From: RGIG8767 sp964487395
Lineage (GTDB): Bacteria; Bacillota; Clostridia; Lachnospirales; Lachnospiraceae
Assembly (NCBI GenBank): GCA_964487395.1
Contig: CAZAQH010000001.1
Location: 1-64,000 of the forward strand
Reading direction: 5' to 3'
Length of the DNA: 64,000 bases
The position numbers and the translations under genes were made by a program. A model generated the notes under the pieces. It saw only the letters and a program-made list of their open reading frames with translations. It was not told where the DNA came from and did no database searches. Shown piece by piece: positions 1 to 8,323 of this stretch (its first letter is position 1; each line of letters opens with the position of its first letter).

Positions 1-1114
1 ACGATTGGGGGTGCATATTTTCTTGTGTCATATATATAGTGGTTACGTTCATGGCTGCCACCAAAATAAAATCTGCCGGATATGTATAATTAGCTAAGGT
101 ACGTGCAATGCATACTTTTTTATCTTCAAGCGGTTGTCTCATAACTTCAATCGTGCTTCGTGAAAATTCCGGAAGTTCATCTAAAAAAAGAATTCCTCTG
201 TGACTCAGGCTTAAAATACCGGGACTTGGAATTCGTCCTCCACCGGCAAGTGCCTGTTCAGAAATAGTGTGATGTGGATTTAAGAAGGGGCGCTTTGTAA
301 TAAGCGGCTGTCCTTTAGGAAGCATACCTGAGATGCTATAGATAGTTGTAACCTCCATGCTTTCTTCCCACGAAAGAGGCGGAAGAATTCCCGGAAGTCT
401 TTTGGCAATCATGGTCTTTCCGCACCCCGGCGGTCCTGATATCAGTAAATGATGAAATCCTGCTGCCGCAACACATGCTGCTCTTTTCACTGTTTCCTGT
501 CCATTGATATCTTTAAAATCAAGTTGTTCATTATCTGTATTATCATCAAACAGCTTCGATACATCAATTTGTTCCGGAACTGCTATTGTACTTTTTTCTG
601 TCTCACTTGCATTTAGGTATTCCACCAACTGAACAAATGTATGAAAACCTATTATCTGTATACCTTGTATTACGGCACCTTCCAGTGCATTTTCTTTTGG
701 GAGAATACATATCTTGATTCCTTCCTTAGAAGCCTTCGATACAATTGGCAGGACTCCCTTTACCGGTTTTATCTCTCCGTTTAACCCCAATTCTCCAATA
801 AATAAAATGTCCTGAACATATTCTTGTGGAATATATCCTAAAGATACCAGCGTTGCAACCGCAATTGGCAAATCATATGCACTGCCTTCTTTTCGCACAT
901 CTGCAGGCGAGATATTCACGGTAACATGTACGGGTGGCAGTTTCATATCGCTATTTTTAAGTGCAACCCTGACTCGTTCTCTTGCTTCTCTCGTCTCCAC
1001 ACTTAGCATGCCGACCATATCAAAGCCCGGCATTCCCGGTGACGTATCAACCTCCACTTGAGCCACATAGCTCTCCATTCCATGAATTCCTCCTGTCCTT
1101 ACACTTGCAAACAT
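1..1114 (-). CDS. comM: ComM/YifB-family Mg-chelatase-like AAA+ ATPase, 3' part missing
   Basis: The frame opens at ATG 1114, preceded by a strong GGAGGAG site, and stays open to the window edge, so only about 371 residues are present. The N-terminal half matches the YifB/ComM pattern: an S5/Lon-like domain (motifs SPGMPGFDMVG and VNISPADVRKEG), then an AAA+ module with Walker A GPPGCGKT near residue 227 and the DELPEF Walker B region near residue 306. Family members act as hexameric branch-migration helicases in natural transformation. The conserved cysteine motif that normally follows AAMN (NPCPCG) is absent: from position 46 down to 1 the reading is unlike the family. The gene is therefore either interrupted by something beyond the edge or sits at a bad contig end. 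Family is certain; intactness is doubtful. Confidence 0.88.
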   Translation of the reverse strand, partial: MFASVRTGGIHGMESYVAQVEVDTSPGMPGFDMVGMLSVETREARERVRVALKNSDMKLPPVHVTVNISPADVRKEGSAYDLPIAVATLVSLGYIPQEYVQDILFIGELGLNGEIKPVKGVLPIVSKASKEGIKICILPKENALEGAVIQGIQIIGFHTFVQLVEYLNASETEKSTIAVPEQIDVSKLFDDNTDNEQLDFKDINGQETVKRAACVAAAGFHHLLISGPPGCGKTMIAKRLPGILPPLSWEESMEVTTIYSISGMLPKGQPLITKRPFLNPHHTISEQALAGGGRIPSPGILSLSHRGILFLDELPEFSRSTIEVMRQPLEDKKVCIARTLANYTYPADFILVAAMNVTTIYMTQENMHPQS

Positions 1115-1159
1115 ACTTCTCCTCCTTTTTCATTAATAAATTCTATCTAAAGTGTAGTT

Positions 1160-1286
1160 CCAAATGATATAATCTCGTTCGGCACGTTTGCACTGCTGCT
1201 CGCTGGTAGCAGTACGTAGGATGCCAAAATACGGCATCCAAGTACTGACCGCTCACAAGCACCTCACTTAGATTATATTCATTTGG
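1160..1286. repeat. Long imperfect palindrome, MITE-like or regulatory
   Basis: The two ends are near-perfect inverted copies: CCAAATGATATAATC (1160-1174) and GATTATATTCATTTGG (1271-1286), differing by one inserted base. Inside lies a second hairpin, CAGTAC (1210-1215) pairing with GTACTG (1242-1247) and GGATGCC (1219-1225) pairing with GGCATCC (1233-1239). The element is non-coding and lies between the 3' end of pilT and the 5' end of comM. Each arm carries a TATAAT-like box. It resembles a small non-autonomous palindromic repeat; copy number cannot be judged from one window. Confidence 0.6.
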
Positions 1287-1325
1287 GTAATAAAATTGAA
1301 ATCAACTGGCGAGTTGCCATAAGAG

Positions 1326-1351
1326 CCGGAGACAGAAGACTCTGTCTCCGG
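1326..1351 (-). terminator. Perfect 11-bp stem-loop after pilT
   Basis: CCGGAGACAGA (1326-1336), loop AGAC, TCTGTCTCCGG (1341-1351). It follows the pilT stop codon. It lacks a clear T-run on the minus strand, so it may be a weak terminator or an RNA 3'-end protecting structure. Confidence 0.5.
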
Positions 1352-1374
1352 ATAAAAAACTTAAGTGAATTAGA

Positions 1375-2430
1375 TTAAAAAAGTCTGTTGGCCATGTTAT
1401 CAGGGTCAACTGCGAACTGAATAGCTGTTTCTTTTGTAACAGTGTTGTCAAAATATAACTGCTGAATGGAATCATCCATGGTAATCATGCCCATCTTACG
1501 GTTCGTCTGCATAACAGAAGTTAACTGATGTGATTTACCTTCACGAATCAGGTTACGAACTGCATTGGTTGTGTGCATTACTTCGAATGCTGCAACACGG
1601 CCTTTTCCATCTGCTGTCGGTAATAACTGCTGCGAAATAACTGCTTCTAATACATTGGCTAACTGTACACGAATCTGTTGTTGCTGATGTGGTGGGAATA
1701 CGTCAATAACACGGTCAACGGTACTCGCTGCTCCAATTGTATGTAAAGTAGAAAGAACGAGATGTCCTGTCTCGGCTGCTGTAATTGCAACGGAAATAGT
1801 CTCAAAATCACGCATCTCTCCTACCAGAATAACATCCGGATCTTCACGAAGTGCTGCACGAAGCGCATTGGCATATGTCTGTGAATCCAGTCCGATTTCT
1901 CTCTGGTTAACAATTGACATATCATGACGGTGCAGGTACTCAATTGGGTCCTCTAAGGTGATAACATGTGCATCACGATTATGGTTTATTTTATCAATAA
2001 TAGCAGCCAGTGTAGTGGATTTACCACTTCCGGTAGGTCCTGTTACCAGAACAAGTCCTCTTTTACGATTATATAAATCAACAACTGATTCCGGTACACC
2101 TAACTTTTCAGGTGAAGGAATTTCTGAACTTACCAAACGAAGTGCCATTGCGATTGTACCTCTTTGCTTATAAGCATTGACACGATAACGTCCTAAGTCC
2201 GGAATCGAATAAGAAAAATCGTACTCTCCTTTTTCTTCAAAGTGCTTTTTCTGAACATCATTCATAATACTGTCTAATACAGCTGCGGTATCTGCCGGAA
2301 GCATACGTTCAAATGGCATGGCGATAAGTCTGCCATTTACCCTCATCTTCGGTGGAATTCCTACCGTAATATGTACGTCTGATGCTTGATTTTCCCATGC
2401 AATCTTGAGCATTTCTTCAATTGTTGCCAT
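1375..2430 (-). CDS. pilT: Type IV pilus retraction ATPase PilT
   Basis: This 351-residue protein has the full PilT layout: an N-terminal PAS-like domain, Walker A GPTGSGKS near residue 131, an Asp box, Walker B DPDVILVGEMRD near residue 200, and the His-box AAETGHLVLSTLHT just after it. PilT hexamers hydrolyse ATP to depolymerise type IV pili at the inner face of the membrane. Length is normal and the start has a GGGGGA site. No pilin, PilB, PilC or PilD gene is nearby, so it is an orphan locus; in Clostridia pilT is often unlinked to the main pilus cluster. Family assignment is strong; actual pilus function depends on genes outside the window. Confidence 0.93.
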   Translation of the reverse strand: MATIEEMLKIAWENQASDVHITVGIPPKMRVNGRLIAMPFERMLPADTAAVLDSIMNDVQKKHFEEKGEYDFSYSIPDLGRYRVNAYKQRGTIAMALRLVSSEIPSPEKLGVPESVVDLYNRKRGLVLVTGPTGSGKSTTLAAIIDKINHNRDAHVITLEDPIEYLHRHDMSIVNQREIGLDSQTYANALRAALREDPDVILVGEMRDFETISVAITAAETGHLVLSTLHTIGAASTVDRVIDVFPPHQQQQIRVQLANVLEAVISQQLLPTADGKGRVAAFEVMHTTNAVRNLIREGKSHQLTSVMQTNRKMGMITMDDSIQQLYFDNTVTKETAIQFAVDPDNMANRLF

Positions 2431-2620
2431 ATTTTAATCCCCCATTTATTCATTTGTAAAAAAGCATAACCCAAAATTTATTTTATCACGTTTTTTCTCT
2501 CTTAACTACAATATTTTTAATATCCTACAATTTTATTTTCAAACGTCAAAAAAACTGGGAAAGGCACTTTCATTGTCCGTATCTCATAGAATATAGAAAT
2601 TGACTTTGGAGGCTCCTTTA

Positions 2621-3172
2621 TTGAAAACCTTTCAACAACTCTTAGGGAAAGAAGCAGAAGAGACTTTTTTAAATATGCTTCTAAACGGAACCAGCGAGGA
2701 GTCAGAAGAAGCCAAACGGATTTTGATTGAGCGAAATCTAAGGCTGGTTGCCCATATAGCAAAAAAATATCAAAATACAAATGTAGATATGGAAGATTTA
2801 ATCTCTATTGGTACGATTGGATTAATCAAAGCCGTTATCTCTTATGATGTTTCAAAAAATTCCAAACTGGCCACTTACGCTGCCAGATGCATTGACAATG
2901 AAATCAGCCTGTTAGACATCATCGAGCAGGAGCAGCCTGATATTATAGACCGCATGGAAACTACCCAAAACATTCGTAAGCTTAATTCAATTATGAAAAA
3001 AGTCCTAACCGAACGTGAGATTGAAATTCTCACTCTGCGTTATGGATTAAAGGACGGTGAGGAAATTACACAAAGAGAAATCGGTCGTATGCTTGGAATC
3101 TCCAGAAGTTATATTTCCCGTATAGAAAAAAAGGCTCTTGAAAAATTAAAAGCAGAATTTGAACGTGCTTAA
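2621..3172 (+). CDS. sigK: SigK-like sporulation sigma factor with internal in-frame deletion
   Basis: The best start is TTG 2621, placed 8 bases after GGAGG (2608-2612); an upstream in-frame TTG at 2600 lacks a site. The 183-residue product keeps sigma region 2.1/2.2 (RNLRLVAHIAKKY, DLISIGTIGLIKA) and region 4 (TQREIGRMLGISRSYISRIEK). In Bacillus subtilis SigK, CIENEI continues with LMHLRALKKTKKD and returns through GNEISLIDVL. Here CIDNEI runs straight into SLLDII, so about 29 residues are missing, precisely between the two NEI repeats (junction AATGAAATC at 2897-2905). The lost part covers the end of region 2.4 (-10 recognition) and the linker. The frame is otherwise intact. It may be non-functional, an unusual sigma, or an assembly collapse. 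Confidence 0.85.
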   Translation: MKTFQQLLGKEAEETFLNMLLNGTSEESEEAKRILIERNLRLVAHIAKKYQNTNVDMEDLISIGTIGLIKAVISYDVSKNSKLATYAARCIDNEISLLDIIEQEQPDIIDRMETTQNIRKLNSIMKKVLTEREIEILTLRYGLKDGEEITQREIGRMLGISRSYISRIEKKALEKLKAEFERA

Positions 3173-3175
3173 TGC

Positions 3176-4363
3176 TCACTCGTCTTGTAAAAATTGCTCC
3201 ATAACGTAATTACTGATATCAATTCCTCTTTTTGTCAGCCGAAGATAATCGCCTCTTTTGCACAGTAGTTTTTCTTCTGTTAGCTTTTGTATTACATTTC
3301 CGTATATCTCTTCCATACTCTTGCCAAACTGCTGTGTAAACTGTGCGATGCTAACACCCCTCATCAATCGTAAACCTACGAACATATACTCTTCCTGTTT
3401 ATCCTTATCCGTAAGAATCTGTCTATCTGTTTTTAATGCATTGCAGGTTTCTTTTTCTAAAGGGTCTTCCATGATTTTAATATATTCTTCCGTACTGTCT
3501 ATATTACGATACCGCTCTCCTTCAAAATAAGACGCTGCTCCACATCCAAATCCTACATAATCTTTTAAAGACCAGTATGTTAGATTATGTCTGCATTCAT
3601 ATCCTTTTTTAGCATAGTTGGATATTTCATATCGATGGTATCCGGCTTTTTTTAACAGATTTTCTGTATCGTAATACATTGTCCGCTCGTCTTCTTCATT
3701 TGGTAATGGACAAAATTTCATAATATTTTTACTGTTCCCATACCGCTCAAAAAAAGGCGTTCCTTCTTCAATGATTAAACTGTATGCAGAGATATGTTCC
3801 GGTTGTAATTCCATTACCTTTGTAAGTGTGTTGCGATAGGACTCAACACTCTGTCCCGGAAGTGCCGACATAATATCTACATTAATATTAGTAAATCCAC
3901 AATTTCTCGCCTGTGTATATGTCTCTAAGAACTGCTCATACGTATGAATTCGTCCAAGTTCAAGTAACTCCTTATTATCAGCAGACTGCAGTCCAATACT
4001 CAGTCGGTTAATTCCTGCCTCTCTCCATTTTTTTATTTTTTCATAAGTTGCACTACCCGGATTACATTCCATGGAAATTTCCATACCAGACGCACAATGA
4101 TAAAAAATCTGTATCTGGTTTAAAATAGACTTTATCTGCACAGCCGGTAAAATAGATGGAGTTCCACCTCCAATAAAAATCGTGGTTACAATATAATCTG
4201 AATAACGAAATGCTTCCTTTTTGATTTCATTTAATAATGCCTTTATATACGCATTCCTCACAGGCGTCGCAGCGGACGCCGAAAGGAAGTCGCAATAAAG
4301 GCATTTTCTTGTACAGAAAGGAATATGAATATAGATGCTTATTTCTTTTTGATTAATCTTCAT
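3176..4363 (-). CDS. hemW: Radical SAM heme chaperone HemW
   Basis: This 395-residue protein carries the radical SAM cluster motif CTRKCLYC (Cys17, Cys21, Cys24) directly after the IHIPF strand, and the GGGTPS SAM-binding motif. The motif spacing and the length just under 400 fit HemW rather than HemN. HemW is described as a heme-binding chaperone that inserts heme into respiratory enzymes; older annotation calls it oxygen-independent coproporphyrinogen oxidase. The gene starts inside the end of lepA (11-base overlap), so the two are probably translated from one message. Its stop lies 3 bases from the stop of the convergent sigK. Confidence 0.92.
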   Translation of the reverse strand: MKINQKEISIYIHIPFCTRKCLYCDFLSASAATPVRNAYIKALLNEIKKEAFRYSDYIVTTIFIGGGTPSILPAVQIKSILNQIQIFYHCASGMEISMECNPGSATYEKIKKWREAGINRLSIGLQSADNKELLELGRIHTYEQFLETYTQARNCGFTNINVDIMSALPGQSVESYRNTLTKVMELQPEHISAYSLIIEEGTPFFERYGNSKNIMKFCPLPNEEDERTMYYDTENLLKKAGYHRYEISNYAKKGYECRHNLTYWSLKDYVGFGCGAASYFEGERYRNIDSTEEYIKIMEDPLEKETCNALKTDRQILTDKDKQEEYMFVGLRLMRGVSIAQFTQQFGKSMEEIYGNVIQKLTEEKLLCKRGDYLRLTKRGIDISNYVMEQFLQDE

Positions 4364-6167
4364 CCAGTTTCAATACACTCATGAATGCTTTTTGTGGAAT
4401 TTCTACATTGCCCACCTGACGCATTCTCTTCTTTCCTTCTTTTTGTTTTTCCAAAAGTTTTTTCTTTCTGGTAATGTCGCCACCATAACACTTGGCAAGA
4501 ACATCCTTGCGCATGGCTTTTACAGTTTCTCTGGCAATTACTTTGCCTCCTACTGCTGCCTGAATCGGTATTTCAAAAAGCTGTCGTGGAATTTCGTCTT
4601 TTAATTTCTCACACATTTTTCTGGCACGTTCATATGCACTTTCTTTGTGAATAATAAAGGACAGGGCATCAACCTCTTCTTTGTTAATCAGAATGTCAAG
4701 TTTGACAAGTTCAGAACGTTCATAGCCTTTTAATTCATAATCAAAAGAGGCATAGCCTTTGGAACGTGATTTTAATGCATCAAAGAAATCGTAAATAATC
4801 TCATTTAATGGCAGTTCATATTTAAGGAGTACTCTTGTTTCTTCCATGTATTCCATACCCAGATGGCGTCCTCGTCTCTCCTGACATAGGCCCATAATGG
4901 CACCAATAAATTCTGTTGTAACCATAATCTCTGCTGTTACAATCGGTTCTTCCATATATTCGATTAAAGACGGATCCGGAAGATTGGATGGATTCGTAAG
5001 TTCAATTACATCTCCATTTGTCTTATGTACTTTATAAATAACACCGGGAGCTGTAGTTACAAGGTCTAAGTTATATTCTCTTTCTAATCTCTCTTGAATA
5101 ATCTCTAAATGAAGCAGTCCCAAAAAACCACAACGGAAGCCAAATCCAAGTGCAATGGAAGTCTCCGGCTCGTAATGGAGTGAAGCATCATTTAGCTGAA
5201 GTTTTTCAAGTGCATCACGTAAATCCGGGTATTTGGCACCATCTGCCGGATACAGACCACAATACACCATGGAATTTACTTTTTTATATCCGGGTAATGG
5301 GCTCTCACATGGGTTGTCCGCATCTGTCACAGTATCACCCACTGCGGTATCTTTTACATTTTTAATGGATGCGGTTAGGTAGCCTACCATCCCGGCTGAT
5401 ATCTCTTCACAGGGAATAAATTGGCCTGCACCAAAATATCCAACTTCTACTACCTCTGCAATGGCACCGGTAGCCATCATTTTTACTCTTGTGCCTTTTT
5501 TTACACAGCCTTCCATGACACGGCAAAATACGATTACGCCGCGGTAAGAATCATAAAGGGAATCAAAAATAAGTGCCTGCAGGGGTGCCTCCGGGTTGCC
5601 TTTTGGGGGTGGAATCTTTTTCACAATCTGTTCTAATACTTCTTCGATTCCAATTCCATTTTTGGCACTGATTAATGGTGCATCCTGTGCTTCTATTCCA
5701 ATAACATCTTCAATTTCTTCAATTACTCTCTCAGGTTCCGCACTAGGCAGGTCGATTTTATTAATAACCGGAAATACATCCAGGTTATGATCGAGCGCCA
5801 GATAAACATTGGCTAACGTCTGCGCTTCAATTCCCTGTGCTGCATCTACAATTAAAATAGCTCCGTCACAAGCTGCAAGTGCACGTGATACCTCATAGTT
5901 AAAATCCACATGACCGGGAGTATCAATTAAGTTAAAGACATATTCCTCTCCGTCCTGTGCTTTATACACCGTACGAACCGTCTGTGCCTTAATGGTAATT
6001 CCTCGCTCACGTTCAATATCCATGTTGTCTAATATCTGTTCCTGCATTTCGCGGGATGTTAAAAGTCCTGTTTTTTCTATAATACGGTCTGCAAGCGTTG
6101 ATTTGCCATGATCAATATGGGCAACGATACAGAAATTCCTTATTTTCGACTGATCTATATGAGACAT
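4353..6167 (-). CDS. lepA: Elongation factor 4 (LepA)
   Basis: This translational GTPase of about 604 residues has G1 AHIDHGKST, the G2/effector RGITIKAQTV, G3 DTPGHVDF and G4 NKID. The characteristic LepA C-terminal domain follows, ending in GNVEIPQKAFMSVLK. It back-translocates stalled ribosomes. Two in-frame ATGs exist (6179 and 6167). The second is chosen because GGAGA, which lies within the codons after the first ATG, sits 5 bases before it. The gene follows the damaged gpr-spoIIP locus and overlaps hemW. Clostridial genomes commonly have gpr-spoIIP-lepA-hemW in this order. Confidence 0.96.
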   Translation of the reverse strand: MSHIDQSKIRNFCIVAHIDHGKSTLADRIIEKTGLLTSREMQEQILDNMDIERERGITIKAQTVRTVYKAQDGEEYVFNLIDTPGHVDFNYEVSRALAACDGAILIVDAAQGIEAQTLANVYLALDHNLDVFPVINKIDLPSAEPERVIEEIEDVIGIEAQDAPLISAKNGIGIEEVLEQIVKKIPPPKGNPEAPLQALIFDSLYDSYRGVIVFCRVMEGCVKKGTRVKMMATGAIAEVVEVGYFGAGQFIPCEEISAGMVGYLTASIKNVKDTAVGDTVTDADNPCESPLPGYKKVNSMVYCGLYPADGAKYPDLRDALEKLQLNDASLHYEPETSIALGFGFRCGFLGLLHLEIIQERLEREYNLDLVTTAPGVIYKVHKTNGDVIELTNPSNLPDPSLIEYMEEPIVTAEIMVTTEFIGAIMGLCQERRGRHLGMEYMEETRVLLKYELPLNEIIYDFFDALKSRSKGYASFDYELKGYERSELVKLDILINKEEVDALSFIIHKESAYERARKMCEKLKDEIPRQLFEIPIQAAVGGKVIARETVKAMRKDVLAKCYGGDITRKKKLLEKQKEGKKRMRQVGNVEIPQKAFMSVLKLDED

Positions 6168-6221
6168 AGTTATCTCCATTCTTCACATTTTCTTCCTTTG
6201 CCTAGTATAGCAAAGCAAAAT

Positions 6222-7733
6222 CTAGCGGTCAACACCCGAAAGTTGCTTATCAAGTACATCTGCAAGTATGGGAAGGGCATTCCAAATTTCTTCTCTGGTG
6301 TTAGTCTGTGCACCTAATTCAACTAAAAGTGTTTTTGGACGAAGATGCATATTATAACGGTATCCCTTCAAATAAATTCTTCTTGTAACCCCTGGATAGT
6401 ATTCATTACAAAGTACCTGCATTTGGAATGAAAATGCCAGATTTTCCTGTATGTAAGGATTTTTAAGATAATCAATTTCTCCCTGTTTATTCGTATAGCT
6501 TAAGCCATTAAAGAACATAAACTTAGCTGTTTTTTTACCATCAATCTCTGTGACCAGTTTTGTCCCTTCTCTTGCTGCATCTCTATGCAGGTCAATGACG
6601 ACTTCAATTGATTTTTGTTCTTCCAATAGCTTTTCAATTTCCGGCAGGGCATAGGAATAAGCATAATCTCTCGTTTCAACATCATATTCACCGGTATGAT
6701 GAATCACATTATATCCGTATTCTTCCTGTAAAATTTCTGAGAGTTTTTCTCCTGCGCCCATAATAGTTGTAGCAGGATCACCTGGCACGGAGTCAACAAA
6801 GCCTTCCTGTGAGTGTGTATGGTAAATCAGTATCTGTGGTTTTGTATTATCCTGCTTCAATGTCATATCCGGACTTAACAGATTTTGAAGGCTGATTCTA
6901 TTTCCTTTTACACTTGTCGTAGAATCAATGGCATAAAAATCTTCTATTAACGTTTCACCGGATGCATAATAATCCCACTGATATTCCTGTTTTTTTTCAA
7001 ATGCTCTTGCAAATTCAGTGTTCATATCCGTTTTATCTGTATCTGCTTTTTGTTCCTGATTTTCTTTTGCAAGCTGTGTCATTGCATCTCTGTGATTGCC
7101 AACACCGGACCCCGTGTGTATTCCGGTATTGGTAATCTGTATGGTACGATTCAGTCTTTTTGTGCTTCTGGCTGCAAGTGCATCGATGACTACCACTACG
7201 TCAGGTGATGTCTCCTCTACAATTCCCTTTACAATTTCCGCACTTTCCATACCTGTTTTTCCCATTACACCCGGAATAATTGCACTGATTTTATTTACTT
7301 TTTCTTTTTCATATGCTGCTTTTCCAAACTGGATAATCATATGTCTGGTAATCAACAGATTATTCACTACTTCCGGTCCAAGTGCATCCGCAGTAACATC
7401 TATATTACCAAGTCCCACTACCAGAATGGACTTTTCGTTTTCCGAATCCGGTATAATCGCACGTATTTGGTCTGCAATAACATGTGACACTTCCCTATGA
7501 TATCCTTCATCCGGATCCATAAGTCCCTGTGCCTCAAGTGTTATATAAGTTCCAATTGGCTTTCCCATAGCTTTTGCCCCATTTTTGGAGGTTATCATAA
7601 CCTTGGTAATATGGATGTCACTTTCCTCGACTTCATATTCCTCTGCTATGACTCCACGTACATCTCCATCTGCTTCTTCAATGAATTCCCGTGCTTCTAA
7701 TGCAAGATCTGTTCTTCCCTAAAAGTAAGCCAT
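6222..7733 (-). pseudogene. gpr-spoIIP: Fused gpr-spoIIP remnant (germination protease N-part joined to SpoIIP C-part), with early stop
   Basis: ATG 7733 follows GGAGAGG and reads M-A-Y-F, then TAG (7719-7721), then continues in frame as GRTDLALEARE, the hallmark N-terminus of the GPR spore germination protease. GPR sequence runs to TGIHTGSGVGNHRDAMTQ near 7080. The next stretch is already SpoIIP linker (QEYQWDYYASGETLIEDFYAID), followed by the complete SpoIIP amidase/endopeptidase domain (IYHTHSQEGF, DLHRDAA, ELGAQTNT). Missing are the GPR C-terminal third, the intergenic region, and the SpoIIP N-terminal membrane anchor. Without the stop, the fused frame is open for about 500 codons. A restart at ATG 7598 has only a weak site. 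GPR activity should be lost. The SpoIIP domain would stay in the cytoplasm, where it has no cell-wall substrate. Confidence 0.85.
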
Positions 7734-7832
7734 ATTTATCCGTCCTCTCCAATTGAATATAATATCTTATGCATCTTTATGTTATTTTCTACAATAAAGG
7801 TAAAAATATGTATGTTTCCTTTGAAATAGGTA

Positions 7833-7861
7833 TTGACAATATTTTGCTAATGCCATAAAAT
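7833..7861 (+). promoter_or_regulatory. Sigma-A-type promoter of rpsT
   Basis: TTGACA (7833-7838), 17-base spacer, TAAAAT (7856-7861). It would give an untranslated leader of about 90 bases before rpsT. Confidence 0.75.
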
Positions 7862-7957
7862 AATAGACGCGTGTTTACATCGAATCGTCCGTGTCCGGCT
7901 TTGATGTATCACTTACCAGAAACATATAATTTTGATTATTTTTAGGAGGTGTAGATC

Positions 7958-8221
7958 TTGGCTAATATCAAATCCGCAAAAAAGAGAATTTTAGTAAGCA
8001 GAGCTAACGCAGAAAGAAATAAAGCTATCAAATCAGGTGTTAAAACTTCTATCAAAAAAGTTTACGCTGCAATTGAAGCTAATGACAAAGAAGCTGCAAA
8101 AGCTGCTTTATTAGAAGCTACTGCAACAATTGATAAGGCAACATCTAAAGGAGTTTATCATAAAAATACTTCTTCCAGAAAAGTTTCCCGTCTTTCAGTT
8201 GCTGTCAACAAAATGGCTTAA
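7958..8221 (+). CDS. rpsT: Ribosomal protein S20
   Basis: This 87-residue, lysine- and alanine-rich protein begins MANIKSAKKRILVS, the standard S20 N-terminus, and ends in a basic SRKVSRLSVAVNKMA tail. It binds 16S rRNA early in 30S assembly. The start is TTG 7958, 7 bases after AGGAGGT; non-ATG starts are common for rpsT. It is a single-gene unit with its own promoter and terminator, divergent from the gpr-spoIIP-lepA-hemW group. Confidence 0.97.
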   Translation: MANIKSAKKRILVSRANAERNKAIKSGVKTSIKKVYAAIEANDKEAAKAALLEATATIDKATSKGVYHKNTSSRKVSRLSVAVNKMA

Positions 8222-8238
8222 TAAATTATGAACTGCTA

Positions 8239-8269
8239 AATCCCAGCGCCGTCAGCTGGGATTTTTTTA
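8239..8269 (+). terminator. Intrinsic terminator of rpsT
   Basis: AATCCCAGC (8239-8247) pairs with GCTGGGATT (8255-8263), followed by a T-run. Confidence 0.9.
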
Positions 8270-8284
8270 TTTAGACAATAAGTA

Positions 8285-8310
8285 AAGGCAATCCAATGGA
8301 TTGCCTTTTT
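8285..8310. terminator. Bidirectional-type hairpin between rpsT and the TPM gene
   Basis: AAGGCAATCC (8285-8294), loop AAT, GGATTGCCTT (8298-8307), with T-rich flank on the plus strand. It lies just beyond the stop of the minus-strand TPM gene and can end transcripts from that side. Confidence 0.7.
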
Positions 8311-8323
8311 GTTGAATAAAATA

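Noticed and set aside
4255..4290. G/C-rich GCGTC-N-GACGC stretch inside hemW, considered as another repeat insertion
   Set aside because: It codes a plausible part of HemW just after the Fe-S motif, the frame is unbroken, and it lacks the TATAAT-like box and long arms of the other repeats.
7096..7500. A long open frame (134 codons) on the plus strand inside the gpr-spoIIP region
   Set aside because: It is antisense to clear GPR sequence, has no ribosome site, and its composition is the mirror of the coding strand.
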